From the NCBI GenBank assembly GCA_025463965.1, contig JAODBN010000228.1, positions 1 to 18,040 of the forward strand: DNA of 18,040 nt, given 5' to 3'. A program made the translations under genes and the position numbers. The notes beneath the pieces were generated by a model. The model worked only from the letters and a program-made list of their open reading frames with translations. It was not told the DNA's origin and searched no databases. Below are positions 1 to 7,957 of the stretch, piece by piece (within the stretch, counting starts at the first letter, position 1; every line of letters starts with the position of its first letter). Source of the stretch: Acidimicrobiaceae bacterium (GTDB lineage Bacteria > Actinomycetota > Acidimicrobiia > Acidimicrobiales > Bog-793).

Positions 1-46
1 TGCTCGGGCGGCAGTGTACCTGGGCGCACTGTTGATCCTCTGTGCG

Positions 47-72
47 GGCCGCAGGACAGCCTGGTCGCGGCC
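47..72 (-). terminator. Hairpin after the acetyltransferase stop codon
   Basis: A 6-bp stem (GGCCGC at 47-52 pairing with GCGGCC at 67-72) encloses a 14-base loop, in which AGG/CCT can add a short inner pairing. It begins directly after the stop codon of the minus-strand acetyltransferase gene, where a transcript end is expected. There is no U-run, so an intrinsic terminator is only possible. The rest of bases 1-46 shows no gene or RNA that I recognise. Confidence 0.3.
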
Positions 73-1299
73 TCAAAAGTCAGCGGTGCAGAACGGCGCG
101 GCGCGGCAGGCGAAGAGCCGGTCCGCGAGCGCCAGCGCCGCGGGAGACGCCGCGGCGACCCGGCGCCCCGCGGCGAGCTGGTGCCAGGTCGTGCCCCCGA
201 GATAGGCCGAGGCGAGAGCCGCGGTCCCACAGGAGAGATCCGGCGCCGCCTGCGAGCGCGAGACCTCGGCGCTGCCGTCGGTGCCGACCTCGAGTCGCCA
301 GCGACCGGCGTTCCACGAGCAGTCACCGTCGGTGACCTCGAAGACGAGCGTGCCCGGGGCGTCGTAGCGGCGCTGGGCCAGGGCGACGGGAAGGTCCACG
401 AGACGCAGCCACGTGTGGTCACCGAGCTCGCGCACCTCGAGCGCGCGGGGGTTGTCGAGCATCAACCGCAGCGGGTCGTCGACCGGGCGTCGGCCGGTGA
501 CCACGGCGCCGACCAGGTCGACCCCGAGAACGAAGCCCCACAGCGCCCGCTCGGCGTCCTCGCTCGCCCCGAGGAGCTCGACGAGCTGGAGCTCGCGCCG
601 CGGGAAGGCCTCCTCCTCGGGCGAGCCGACCTCGTACACGGCGTAGCCGTCGATCCGGCCGTCCTGCTCGTAGCAGGCGAAAAAACGCGCCGAGGGCTCA
701 CGGGCCCCCGGTGTCTGCTCGGTCAGCCCCGCCCACCAGGCGGCAAGGCGTTCGACCTCGCCGACCCGGCGCTTGCGGGCGGCATCGAAAACCGCGGGCA
801 TCGCCTCGGCGGCCTCCTCGCTCTCGAGCATCACGACCCGTCCCCCGATCCCCTCGAGGGCTGCGCCGGCGAGCCCGGATCGGGTCCGCTCGATGCGGTA
901 GGAGGCAGACCAGCTGGCCGGGCCGTAGCCGAACCGGCCGTAGATCGCCCCCTCGCTCGCGTAGAGCACCGACAGCGCCTCGCCGCGCCCGTGGGCCTCC
1001 TCGAGACAGGTCGCCATGAGTGAGCGCAGCACCCCGCGCCGGCGGTGAGTCGGAAGGACCGCGACAGCGGTGACCGCCCCGACCACTGCCGCTTGTCCCC
1101 CGGGAAGGGTCATCTCGACGGGCAGGGCGGCAAAGGTCCCGACGACCTCGTCGTCCTCGACGGCGATGCGCATCGCGCCAGAGTCGACGGTCTCGGCAAA
1201 GCGCTCGCGCCAGGCCGGCGCGAGGTGCACCGAGAAGGCGGCCTCCTCGCAGAAGCGGGCGGCGTCAGTCTCGTGCGGTTCGGGCGGGCGGACCTTCAA
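73..1299 (-). CDS. Eis-like GNAT family N-acetyltransferase
   Basis: This is a 408-residue predicted cytoplasmic acetyl-CoA-dependent N-acetyltransferase of the Eis type. The length matches that family (about 400 residues: two GNAT-like modules plus a C-terminal sterol-carrier-like domain). The acetyl-CoA loop is seen at residues 83-91 (PTHRRRGVL). It is followed by the family block YASEGAIYGRFGYGPASW at about 113-130, where Tyr120 aligns with the proposed catalytic Tyr of Eis. The protein ends in Phe408, and in Eis the C-terminal Phe carboxylate takes part in catalysis. The start is a TTG nine bases after the ispG stop, with only a weak GAGCGGG upstream, so the start is less certain than the gene. 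It is the last gene of the rpsB-to-ispG cluster. The corresponding position in Mycobacterium tuberculosis (after gcpE) also carries a GNAT gene. The substrate cannot be read from sequence. Confidence 0.88.
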   Translation of the reverse strand: MKVRPPEPHETDAARFCEEAAFSVHLAPAWRERFAETVDSGAMRIAVEDDEVVGTFAALPVEMTLPGGQAAVVGAVTAVAVLPTHRRRGVLRSLMATCLEEAHGRGEALSVLYASEGAIYGRFGYGPASWSASYRIERTRSGLAGAALEGIGGRVVMLESEEAAEAMPAVFDAARKRRVGEVERLAAWWAGLTEQTPGAREPSARFFACYEQDGRIDGYAVYEVGSPEEEAFPRRELQLVELLGASEDAERALWGFVLGVDLVGAVVTGRRPVDDPLRLMLDNPRALEVRELGDHTWLRLVDLPVALAQRRYDAPGTLVFEVTDGDCSWNAGRWRLEVGTDGSAEVSRSQAAPDLSCGTAALASAYLGGTTWHQLAAGRRVAAASPAALALADRLFACRAAPFCTADF

Positions 1300-1308
1300 G
1301 GCGCCCGC

Positions 1309-2580
1309 TCAGGCCTGGGGCGTCTCTCCGGAGGGCGTGCCGTTCTTGCCGTTGGCCTCGAGGTGCTTGCGGATCTTCAGCACGACCTCCTCGGAGCGGT
1401 TGGCGTCGGCGCCCTTCTCTTCGAACAGCAGCCGGCGGTCCGCCTCCGCCTCTGCCTCGGCGTTGGAGTCGGCCGCCGCGAGACGCGCCTCGATCCCCTC
1501 GGCCACGACCTTCTCCGCCTCGGCGACGAGCGCCTCGACCATCTGGTCCTCGGGCACGACGCGGATGATCTTGCCCTTGATGAACAAGTGGCCCTTGTGG
1601 CGCCCCGCGGCGATGCCGATGTCGGCCTCCCGGGCCTCTCCCGGACCGTTCACCACACAGCCCATCACCGCGACCTGGAGTGGGATCTTGCGCTCCTCGA
1701 GCGCGATCTGGACGGACTTTGCCACCCCGATGACGTCGATCTCGGCTCGCCCGCACGAGGGACAGGCGATGAGGTCGAGACCGCGCCGTTCCCGCAGGCC
1801 AAGCGCCTCGAGCAGCTGGCGGCCGGCCCTGGCCTCTTCGACGGGGTCCGCCGTAAGCGAGTACCGGATCGTGTCCCCGATGCCCTCGGCCAACAGGGTG
1901 GCGATGCCTGCTGTGGCCTTGATCAGGCCGCCGGGGGGCGGGCCGGCCTCGGTGACCCCGAGGTGGAGCGGGTAGTCGAAGGTCTCCGAGGCGAGGCGAT
2001 AGGCCTGGATCATGAGCGCGACGTTGGACGCCTTGACCGAGATCTTCACGTCGTGGAAGTCGACCTCGCCGAAGTAGGCGAGCTCCTGGCGCGCGGACTC
2101 GACGAGGGCCTCGGGAGTCGCTCCCCCGAAGCGCTTGTACAGCTCGGGATGGAGCGACCCGGCGTTGACCCCAATCCGGATCGGGACACCACGGTCTCTC
2201 GCCTCGGCCGCGACGAGCTTGATCTCCTCTGGCTTTCGCAGGTTCCCCGGGTTCAGCCGCAGCCCGGTGACACCGGCGTCGAGCGCAGCGAGCGCCATCT
2301 CGACGTGGAAGTGGATGTCCGCCACGATCGGCACGGGAGAGCGAGGAACGATGCGCGCCAGGCCCTCGGCAGCGGCCTGGTCGTTGCAGGTGCACCGGAC
2401 GATGTCCGCGCCAGCTGCGGCCAGGGCGTAGATCTGCTGCAGCGTGCCGTCGACGTCGGCGGTCTTGGTGGTGGTCATCGACTGGACGCTTACCGGGGCG
2501 CCACCTCCGATCGCCACTCCGCCCAGCATGAGCTGGCGGGTCGGCTTCCTCGGGGCGACAGTGACGGCGGATTTCGCCAT
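1309..2580 (-). CDS. ispG: 4-hydroxy-3-methylbut-2-enyl diphosphate synthase IspG (GcpE)
   Basis: IspG is the iron-sulfur enzyme of the MEP pathway. It reductively converts MEcPP to HMBPP. The 423-residue protein has the N-terminal TIM-barrel domain (SVQSMTTTKTADVDGT at 31-46, GLRLNPGN at 106-113) and a C-terminal 4Fe-4S domain. The cluster ligands are visible: Cys273 and Cys276 in CPSCGR, Cys308 in GCVVNGPGE, and Glu315. The ATG at 2580 is chosen because GAGGAGG (bases 2589-2595) lies eight bases upstream. An in-frame start 13 codons earlier lacks this spacing. Residues from about 365 form an Ala/Glu-rich and then charged tail after the conserved fold. The gene lies 72 bases downstream of the site-2 protease gene, and dxr is one gene further up, so two MEP-pathway genes share this cluster. 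Confidence 0.97.
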   Translation of the reverse strand: MAKSAVTVAPRKPTRQLMLGGVAIGGGAPVSVQSMTTTKTADVDGTLQQIYALAAAGADIVRCTCNDQAAAEGLARIVPRSPVPIVADIHFHVEMALAALDAGVTGLRLNPGNLRKPEEIKLVAAEARDRGVPIRIGVNAGSLHPELYKRFGGATPEALVESARQELAYFGEVDFHDVKISVKASNVALMIQAYRLASETFDYPLHLGVTEAGPPPGGLIKATAGIATLLAEGIGDTIRYSLTADPVEEARAGRQLLEALGLRERRGLDLIACPSCGRAEIDVIGVAKSVQIALEERKIPLQVAVMGCVVNGPGEAREADIGIAAGRHKGHLFIKGKIIRVVPEDQMVEALVAEAEKVVAEGIEARLAAADSNAEAEAEADRRLLFEEKGADANRSEEVVLKIRKHLEANGKNGTPSGETPQA

Positions 2581-2588
2581 GGATCGGG

Positions 2589-2595
2589 CCTCCTC
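2589..2595 (-). promoter_or_regulatory. Strong ribosome binding site of ispG
   Basis: GAGGAGG on the minus strand stands eight bases before the ATG at 2580 and decides that start. It is one of the best Shine-Dalgarno sequences in the cluster. It lies in the 72-base spacer after the protease gene, so ispG is probably initiated independently rather than by coupling. Confidence 0.8.
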
Positions 2596-2652
2596 GACCG
2601 CTTGTCCGGCGGCCGACACCAGCCTACGGCCTCTCCGGGCCCCGGGCGGTGT

Positions 2653-4089
2653 CTACCCGATGCTCGGCGGGTGCAGCAGGTTCACGTACAGCGCCCCGAG
2701 CCCGATCACCACGATCAAGGCGAGGAACAGGTAGGCGAGCGGCATCAGCTTGGCGACGTCCGCGTGGTAGGGCCGCCCCCGACGCGAGCGGATCCGCTCG
2801 TAGCAGGCGATGACGACGTGGCCGCCGTCGAGGGGCAGCATCGGGAACAGGTTGGCCATCCCGACGAACAGGTTGATGGCGACGAGGATCAAGAGCAGCT
2901 GGGAGACCCCCCGGTGCGCCGCCTGCACCGCCACCTCGGCCGCCCCCACCGTGGAAAGGACCTCTCCGTTGCTCGAGGACGACGAGGAAGACGCCGACGA
3001 CTTGCCGTTGCCGCTCGACGAGCTCGAGGCCGTCGCCACCTGGTGGAAGAACGAGCCGAGCCCGTGGAAGGAGAAGACCTGGGCGAGCCCGTCGCCGGTC
3101 TCTCGGGTGTAGGTACCGAGCGCCGAGCCGGCCTTTGCCACGGCGACGATCGGGTTCCAGGTCTGGGTGAGGGTGACCTGGGCGAACTGGACCCCGATCA
3201 CCCCGGCGGTCGGCTTGAGCTTGCCGAAGTCCGCTTGGCTTCCGGTGATCGAGCCCACGGCCATTGGGGTGAGCCGCAGGTCGAGCAGTCGGCTGCCCCG
3301 CCGCACCTCGACGATGAGCGTGTGCCCGGCGCTCGTCTCGATCTCCTTGCGAAGCGTGCTCACCGAGCTGACCTTGTGGCCGTCGACCGCCACGATCGTG
3401 TCCCCGGGCCGCAACCCGGCACGTTCGGCCGGTCCCGAGCCGTTGGCCACGGCCACGAGCGAGCTCACCTGAGTGGTGGTCGCCGAGCCCACCGGCAGTC
3501 CGGAGAACGCGCACATCCCCCACAACAGGCCGAAGGCGATGATGAAGTGCATCGCCGAGCCGGCGATGCCGACGAGGAAGCGCCGAGGAAAGCTCGCCTG
3601 TCGGTAGGTGCGGGGCTCGTCAGCGGGATCGACCTCCTCGAGGTTGGTCATCCCGATGATCCGGTTGTAGCCGCCGGCCGGGATGGCCTTCACTCCGTAC
3701 TCGGTCTCGCCGCGTCGCACGGACCAAAGCCGCGGGCCGAACCCGAGGAAGAACTCGGTGACCTTCATGCCCGAGAGCTTCGCGGTGACGAAGTGGCCGA
3801 GCTCGTGCAACATCACCATGGCGATGAGCGACACCACCACGATCAGGATGGCCAACCCGTGCAACACCACGGCCAGGACCACGCCTGCGGCAACCACGCT
3901 CACGAGCCGGATGAGCGCCCTCCGGTTGCTCGAGCGCTCGGCCGCCCTCGCCGAGGGTCCGACCGGCTGCCAGCCGTCGGTGCCTGAGGGCCCGGCTTCT
4001 CGTGGCGGCGCCGCGTCGGTCGAAGCGTCCGGTGCCGGTGCGCCGTGTCCGGGCGCGGGCCAGTCTTTGCCCGAGCTCGTCGGAGTCAC
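2653..4089 (-). CDS. rseP: Site-2 intramembrane metalloprotease (M50 family, Rip1/RseP type)
   Basis: This is a 478-residue multipass zinc protease that cleaves membrane-embedded substrates such as anti-sigma factors. The zinc motif HELGH is at residues 95-99 within the first membrane region. A PDZ domain spans about 196-270 (core RAGLRPGDTIVAVDGHKV), and the second catalytic motif NLFPMLPLDGGH is at 413-424. Further hydrophobic segments lie near 60-95, 172-195, 396-412 and 450-470. The GTG at 4089 overlaps the dxr stop in GTGA, and the reading frame upstream of it lies inside dxr and is not protein-like. Two features are unusual. The first is about 55 Pro/Ser/Ala-rich residues before the first membrane segment. 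The second is a Ser-rich insert (354-373) just before the C-terminal catalytic membrane region. The dxr-rip-ispG order matches M. tuberculosis. Substrates are unknown here. Confidence 0.95.
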   Translation of the reverse strand: MTPTSSGKDWPAPGHGAPAPDASTDAAPPREAGPSGTDGWQPVGPSARAAERSSNRRALIRLVSVVAAGVVLAVVLHGLAILIVVVSLIAMVMLHELGHFVTAKLSGMKVTEFFLGFGPRLWSVRRGETEYGVKAIPAGGYNRIIGMTNLEEVDPADEPRTYRQASFPRRFLVGIAGSAMHFIIAFGLLWGMCAFSGLPVGSATTTQVSSLVAVANGSGPAERAGLRPGDTIVAVDGHKVSSVSTLRKEIETSAGHTLIVEVRRGSRLLDLRLTPMAVGSITGSQADFGKLKPTAGVIGVQFAQVTLTQTWNPIVAVAKAGSALGTYTRETGDGLAQVFSFHGLGSFFHQVATASSSSSGNGKSSASSSSSSSNGEVLSTVGAAEVAVQAAHRGVSQLLLILVAINLFVGMANLFPMLPLDGGHVVIACYERIRSRRGRPYHADVAKLMPLAYLFLALIVVIGLGALYVNLLHPPSIG

Positions 4090-5294
4090 GCTGCCGCCGC
4101 CCTGCGCTCGACCGCGAGCGCCGCCATCCTGCGGGCCTCGGCGTCGGCCTCGAGCACGTCCGCCACCTCGCGCAGCGCCGCCGGGCGGTGGGCGGCGAGC
4201 ACCTCCTCGACGACCTGGGGGATGGCGAGCCACGCCAGCCGGCCCTCGAGGAACGCCTCGACGGCGACCTCGTTCGCAGCGTTCAGCCACGCCGGTGCGC
4301 TTCCCCCGAGCCGGCCCGCCTCGTAGGCGAGGGCGAGGCAGGAGAATGTGGACAAGTCGGGGCTGTGGAAGTCGAGCCGGCCAAGGCGCGTCCAGTCGAT
4401 CGCCCCGAGGGAGCGATCGAGGCGGTCGGGATAGGCGAGGGCGTAACCGATCGGCAGGCGCATGTCCGGCTCGGACAACTGGGCCAGAGTGGCGCCGTCA
4501 CAGAACTCCACCATCGAGTGGACGATCGACTGCGGGTGGACCACCACCTCGATGCGGTCGTAGTCGACCCCGAACAGCTCGTGCGCCTCGATCACTTCGA
4601 GTCCCTTGTTCATCAAGGTGGACGAGTCGATGGTGATCTTCGGTCCCATCTTCCAGGTGGGATGCGTGAGGGCGTCCTCGACGCGCACGTCGGCGAGCTC
4701 GGCGCGGCTGCGCCCCCGGAACGGGCCGCCGCTGGCGGTGACGATGAGGCGCGAGACGTCGACCGGTGGGGGGGGCGCCGACCCAGTGCCGTCGGCGCGC
4801 CCAGTTCCCGGACCGACGTGGCGGCGATCGCCGAGGCATTGGTGGATGGCGCAGTGCTCGGAGTCGACCGGCAGGATCTCGGCACCGCGCCGAGCCCGGG
4901 CCGCCTGCACCACCGGCGCCCCGGCGACGAGGGATTCCTTGTTGGCAAGGGCCAGGCGCCGTCCGGTGCGCAGCGCCGTCACCGTTACGGGGAGACCGGC
5001 GAAGCCGACCACCGCGTTCAGGACTACGTCGCCCTGCTCGCCGAGGGTGGCCAACGCCTCTTGGCCGGCGAGCACCTCGACGCCCGGGGGCACGCTGGCG
5101 GCCAGCTCTTCGGCGAGGGACGTGTCACCGATCGCCACCACTTGGGGACGGAACTCGGCCACCTGCTGGGCCAGCTCGGCCACCGAGCGGTTCGCACCGA
5201 GAGCGACGACTTCGAATCTGTCCGGGGCTTGGCGGATCACGTCCAGCGCCTGCAGCCCAATCGAGCCGGTGGAACCGGCGAGGCTCACCTTCAC
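4086..5294 (-). CDS. dxr: 1-deoxy-D-xylulose 5-phosphate reductoisomerase
   Basis: DXR converts DXP to MEP with NADPH and a divalent metal, the first committed step of the MEP isoprenoid pathway. The 402-residue protein has the nucleotide-binding start AGSTGSIG (6-13), NKESLV (118-123), and metal ligands Asp144 and Glu146 (DSEH) with Glu233. It also has the substrate-binding run THPTWKMGPKITIDSSTLMN (210-229), then HPQSIVHSMVEF and the C-terminal helical domain with NAANEVAV. A GTG at 5294 gives V-K-V-S-L-A-G and fits the family start. A second GTG two codons later is equally possible. Neither has a convincing Shine-Dalgarno sequence. The end overlaps the protease gene by four bases (GTGA). 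A Gly/Pro-rich, poorly conserved loop spans about 156-178. Confidence 0.96.
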   Translation of the reverse strand: MKVSLAGSTGSIGLQALDVIRQAPDRFEVVALGANRSVAELAQQVAEFRPQVVAIGDTSLAEELAASVPPGVEVLAGQEALATLGEQGDVVLNAVVGFAGLPVTVTALRTGRRLALANKESLVAGAPVVQAARARRGAEILPVDSEHCAIHQCLGDRRHVGPGTGRADGTGSAPPPPVDVSRLIVTASGGPFRGRSRAELADVRVEDALTHPTWKMGPKITIDSSTLMNKGLEVIEAHELFGVDYDRIEVVVHPQSIVHSMVEFCDGATLAQLSEPDMRLPIGYALAYPDRLDRSLGAIDWTRLGRLDFHSPDLSTFSCLALAYEAGRLGGSAPAWLNAANEVAVEAFLEGRLAWLAIPQVVEEVLAAHRPAALREVADVLEADAEARRMAALAVERRAAAA

Positions 5295-5314
5295 CCGACC
5301 ACCGGTTGCGGCCA

Positions 5315-5332
5315 GCGGAGCGCTCGCTCCGC
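5315..5332 (-). other. Short perfect hairpin between cdsA and dxr
   Basis: GCGGAGC and GCTCCGC form a 7-bp perfect stem with a four-base loop, in the 53 bases between the cdsA stop and the dxr start. There is no U-tract. It could attenuate, stabilise RNA ends, or be incidental in such G+C-rich DNA. Confidence 0.35.
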
Positions 5333-5347
5333 GCGTTCGCGGCGGGT

Positions 5348-7324
5348 TCACCGGAGGTTGGCCAACGCGAACAGCCCGTAGGCAGCAGGGAGAACGAAGA
5401 GCATGGCGTCGACTCGGTCGAACACCCCGCCGTGCGCGGGGAGGAGCCTCCCCATGTCCTTCACCTTGAGGTCGCGCTTCACGACAGACTCCGCCAGGTC
5501 GCCGAGCGGCGCGAGCACGCACACGATGACGGCCAGCAAGAGGGCCACGGAGAGGTCGAAGGGGTGAATGTGCACGAGCACGAGCCCCGCGACGAGGAAA
5601 GCAAGAACGGTGCCACCAGCGATACCCTCCCAGGTCTTGCTGGGACTTACCCGGGGAGCAAGTAAGTGCCGGCCGAGACGGGCACCCACTGCGTAGCAGC
5701 CGACGTCGTGGGCGACGGTGACCGCCACCACCCCGACGAGGAACGCCACGCCGTGGCGGTCGGGGAAGCGGGCGGGCGACAGCAGCAGCCCGGCGAACGA
5801 GCCAAGGGCCCCCACCCACACCGCGACGAGCACGGTGGCTCCGAGGTCGCTCACCGGCGAGGCCCGCTCGCCGAGCGCCATGCTCCAGACGAATCCCAGC
5901 ACGACGAGGCCGGCGAACACCGCAGGCACCGCGATCGGTCCCCACAAATAGGTGCCGACCACCGCCAGCGGGACGGCGGCGAGACCGAGGAAGGTCGCAG
6001 GGCGGCGCCCTGCACTACGCATGGTGGCGTATCCCTCGCCGGCGGCGACGACGAGCGCCACCGCCACGAGCACGACGGCCGCGACCGGCCCGGCGAGGAA
6101 GCAGAGGATCGCCACCGCACCCGCTCCGAGGCCAGTGATCGTCGCCACTCGGGCGTTGCGACGTGGGGCGCCACCGCTCGCCGGTCGCTCGCCAGCAGAG
6201 GACGCCACCCCAGCAGAGGTCGCCGCCGCCGCGCCCCGTGGCGCCGGGCGATCGAGCGGCCGAGCGCTCCCACGGGCCGGCGCGCCGCGACCAGGCACCG
6301 TGCGGCTGGGCCGGCCGGTACCGTTCGCCCCCGACCCGGGAGCCGGCTTCGGTGCGATGACAGCTGTCGGCTCAAGGGCCTCGGCTTGCAAGGCGGATGC
6401 CTGGAAGGCCGCCGTCTGGAACGAGATCGTGTCGTCCGGATCGGGCCCGAACACAGGGCCCGAGTCCTCGGCGAAGGGAGCGACGATGCTCGCGCGAGAG
6501 TCCTGGGCTTCTGCCGCCTTGCGCACCGTGGAGCGGCGGTGGCGCGCGGGCCGACTGCGGAACAGGCCGCCTGCTGCGCGGCGCCGGCCGAGGCGCGGCT
6601 CCTCGTCGAGCGGAGGCGCCTCGTCGCCGAGGAGCGCCGCCCAGGCCGCCTCCTCGCCGGACACGTCGACATCGTCCGGCGCCGGAGATGGCGGCGGCGG
6701 CGAGGCGTCCCCTACGAGCGGGCCGACAGGCTGGGGTGCGGGAGCTGCCACGGTCGGTGGGGCCGGTGGGCCGACCGGGGGGACCGCCGAGACGCCCGTC
6801 CGATGCACTGGCACGTCGAGATCGGCAAAGGTGAGGTCGAAGGGGTCCTCTGCGTTGAGCTCGGGACCCCTCCCTGCCATGAGGGCGGTGTCGGTCTGCT
6901 CCTCGCCCTCCTCGACGAGGAAGGCGAGGCTGAGATCGTCGTCCCAGTCGCTCGCCTCTTCGCGCCAGCTGGGCCCGCGCGGGGCCACCGGCCGATCCTC
7001 GTCCAGATCGTCAGCGGGGTCCAACAGCACACGCGGCACCTGGCCGGTCGGGGGGTCGGTCCAGGCCGGGAGCGGGGGCTCGACCGGGTCGGGGAGAGCG
7101 ACGACGTCCTCTTCGACGGAGCTGGGCTCGGCCTCGGGGGCAGTAAGGCCCGCGGCCACCGCAGCCTGGACGGCCGTGATGCGCAGCTGGTCCGTCGGCG
7201 GGCCGTTCTCACCGCGTTCGGGGCTGCCAACCCCGGGCGCGCCAACGCCGGGCGCAGGGCGCGCCTCGGTCCGCTGGGCGCGCTCTTCGGCGCCTTCTGA
7301 TGCTTCGGTGTGCTGCTGATCCAA
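5348..7324 (-). CDS. cdsA: Phosphatidate cytidylyltransferase (CDP-diacylglycerol synthase) with long N-terminal extension
   Basis: CdsA makes CDP-diacylglycerol from phosphatidate and CTP in the membrane, the branch point of phospholipid synthesis. The catalytic part is residues 395-658, the usual family size, with about seven to eight hydrophobic helices. It has SPSKTWEG (560-567) and the full family signature at 613-639: SVVKRDLKVKDMG, then LLPAHGGVFDRVD. Residues 1-392 are an extra, apparently soluble and largely disordered region. It is rich in Asp/Glu, Pro and Ala, has an Arg-rich patch at 245-268, and has two motif-like stretches (WTDPPTGQVPRVL at 88-100 and GPSWREEASDWDDD at 117-130). 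The start is a TTG at 7324 with GGAGGA five bases upstream, which strongly supports translation of the extension. It follows frr by 60 bases. Confidence 0.95.
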   Translation of the reverse strand: MDQQHTEASEGAEERAQRTEARPAPGVGAPGVGSPERGENGPPTDQLRITAVQAAVAAGLTAPEAEPSSVEEDVVALPDPVEPPLPAWTDPPTGQVPRVLLDPADDLDEDRPVAPRGPSWREEASDWDDDLSLAFLVEEGEEQTDTALMAGRGPELNAEDPFDLTFADLDVPVHRTGVSAVPPVGPPAPPTVAAPAPQPVGPLVGDASPPPPSPAPDDVDVSGEEAAWAALLGDEAPPLDEEPRLGRRRAAGGLFRSRPARHRRSTVRKAAEAQDSRASIVAPFAEDSGPVFGPDPDDTISFQTAAFQASALQAEALEPTAVIAPKPAPGSGANGTGRPSRTVPGRGAPARGSARPLDRPAPRGAAAATSAGVASSAGERPASGGAPRRNARVATITGLGAGAVAILCFLAGPVAAVVLVAVALVVAAGEGYATMRSAGRRPATFLGLAAVPLAVVGTYLWGPIAVPAVFAGLVVLGFVWSMALGERASPVSDLGATVLVAVWVGALGSFAGLLLSPARFPDRHGVAFLVGVVAVTVAHDVGCYAVGARLGRHLLAPRVSPSKTWEGIAGGTVLAFLVAGLVLVHIHPFDLSVALLLAVIVCVLAPLGDLAESVVKRDLKVKDMGRLLPAHGGVFDRVDAMLFVLPAAYGLFALANLR

Positions 7325-7329
7325 CGGAT

Positions 7330-7336
7330 TCCTCCC
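7330..7336 (-). promoter_or_regulatory. Ribosome binding site supporting the TTG start of cdsA
   Basis: GGGAGGA on the minus strand lies five bases before a TTG codon at 7324. It is the main evidence that the long N-terminal extension of CdsA belongs to the gene and that translation does not begin near the catalytic domain. Confidence 0.7.
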
Positions 7337-7358
7337 GAGGGGTGTGGGCGGCAGGGCT

Positions 7359-7376
7359 GCCGGCTCACGGGCCGGC
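7359..7376 (-). other. Hairpin in the frr-cdsA spacer
   Basis: GCCGGC occurs twice (7359-7364 and 7371-7376). Because it is self-complementary, the copies form a 6-bp stem with a six-base loop. It sits just after the frr stop in a 60-base spacer and has no U-run. It may reduce or separate downstream expression, but no function is proven. Confidence 0.3.
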
Positions 7377-7384
7377 GCGCCGCC

Positions 7385-7957
7385 TCACACGTCGAGGAGC
7401 TCTTGCTCCTTGTGCCCGAGCAGCCGGTCGATCTCAGTGATCAGCTCGTGGGTGAGCTTCTCTAGCTCCTTCTCCGCCCATTCGAGGTCGTCGGAGGAGA
7501 TCTCGCCGTCGCGCTCGAGGGCGTCCAGGTCGTGGCGGGTGGCACGCCGCACGTTGCGGATCGCCACCCGGTTGTCCTCGGCCCGCTGTCGGACCACCTT
7601 GACGAGCTCCTTGCGGCGCTCCTCAGTGAGCTGAGGGAAGACCAAGCGGATGAGCACCCCGTCGTTCGACGGGTTCACCCCGAGGTCCGAGTTCTGGATG
7701 GCCTTCTCGATCGACTTCAGGGCGCCCTTGTCGTATGGGTGGATGACGAGCACCCTGGCCTCGGGAACGGTGAAGCCCGCCAGCTGCTGGAGCGGGACCT
7801 CGGTTCCGTAGTAGTCGACCTTCAGCTTCTCGACGAGCCCGGGCGTCGCTCGGCCCGTTCGCACAGCGGCGAACTCGGACTTGGCGTGATCGATCGCCCG
7901 CTGCATCTTCTCTCGAGCGTCTGCGAGCGCCAGCTCGATCAGCGAGCCATCGTTCAT
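7385..7957 (-). CDS. frr: Ribosome recycling factor
   Basis: RRF works with EF-G to split the post-termination ribosome. The 190-residue product is close to the family's usual 185. It contains RTGRATPGLVEKLKVDYYGT with the tRNA-mimic three-helix body, LVIHPYDKGALKSIEKAI, and the C-terminal run ending in RNVRRATRHDLDAL followed by a charged helix. The ATG at 7957 overlaps the pyrH stop as ATGA and has no Shine-Dalgarno sequence, so initiation probably depends on ribosomes finishing pyrH. The pyrH-frr pairing is near universal in bacteria. Confidence 0.97.
   Translation of the reverse strand: MNDGSLIELALADAREKMQRAIDHAKSEFAAVRTGRATPGLVEKLKVDYYGTEVPLQQLAGFTVPEARVLVIHPYDKGALKSIEKAIQNSDLGVNPSNDGVLIRLVFPQLTEERRKELVKVVRQRAEDNRVAIRNVRRATRHDLDALERDGEISSDDLEWAEKELEKLTHELITEIDRLLGHKEQELLDV

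Noticed and set aside
50..60. CGCAGGACAGC also present on the minus strand near 10490-10500
   Set aside because: An 11-base match in two G+C-rich spots without shared context is likely chance.
1..72. Possible tRNA or small RNA at the window edge
   Set aside because: No acceptor stem, T-loop consensus or CCA was found. Only the short hairpin at 47-72 stands out.
1045..3987. 980-codon plus-strand open frame opposite ispG and the site-2 protease gene
   Set aside because: It is antisense to two genes with clear family motifs. Its translation is Arg/Asp/Gly/His-rich with no domain, as expected for a stop-poor shadow frame in G+C-rich DNA.
4090..4290. In-frame upstream extension of the site-2 protease (67 more codons)
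   Set aside because: It lies wholly inside the conserved C-terminus of dxr in another frame and is Arg/Gly-rich. The GTGA overlap gives a natural start at 4089.
5295..5945. Upstream extension of the dxr frame to a start inside cdsA
   Set aside because: The added residues are Arg-rich and non-homologous, while the GSTGSIG motif begins six residues after the chosen GTG, as in the family.
5666..7300. 544-codon plus-strand open frame opposite cdsA
   Set aside because: The cdsA strand has a proper ribosome binding site and a full catalytic signature. The antisense product has no recognisable motif and is Arg/Gly/His-rich.
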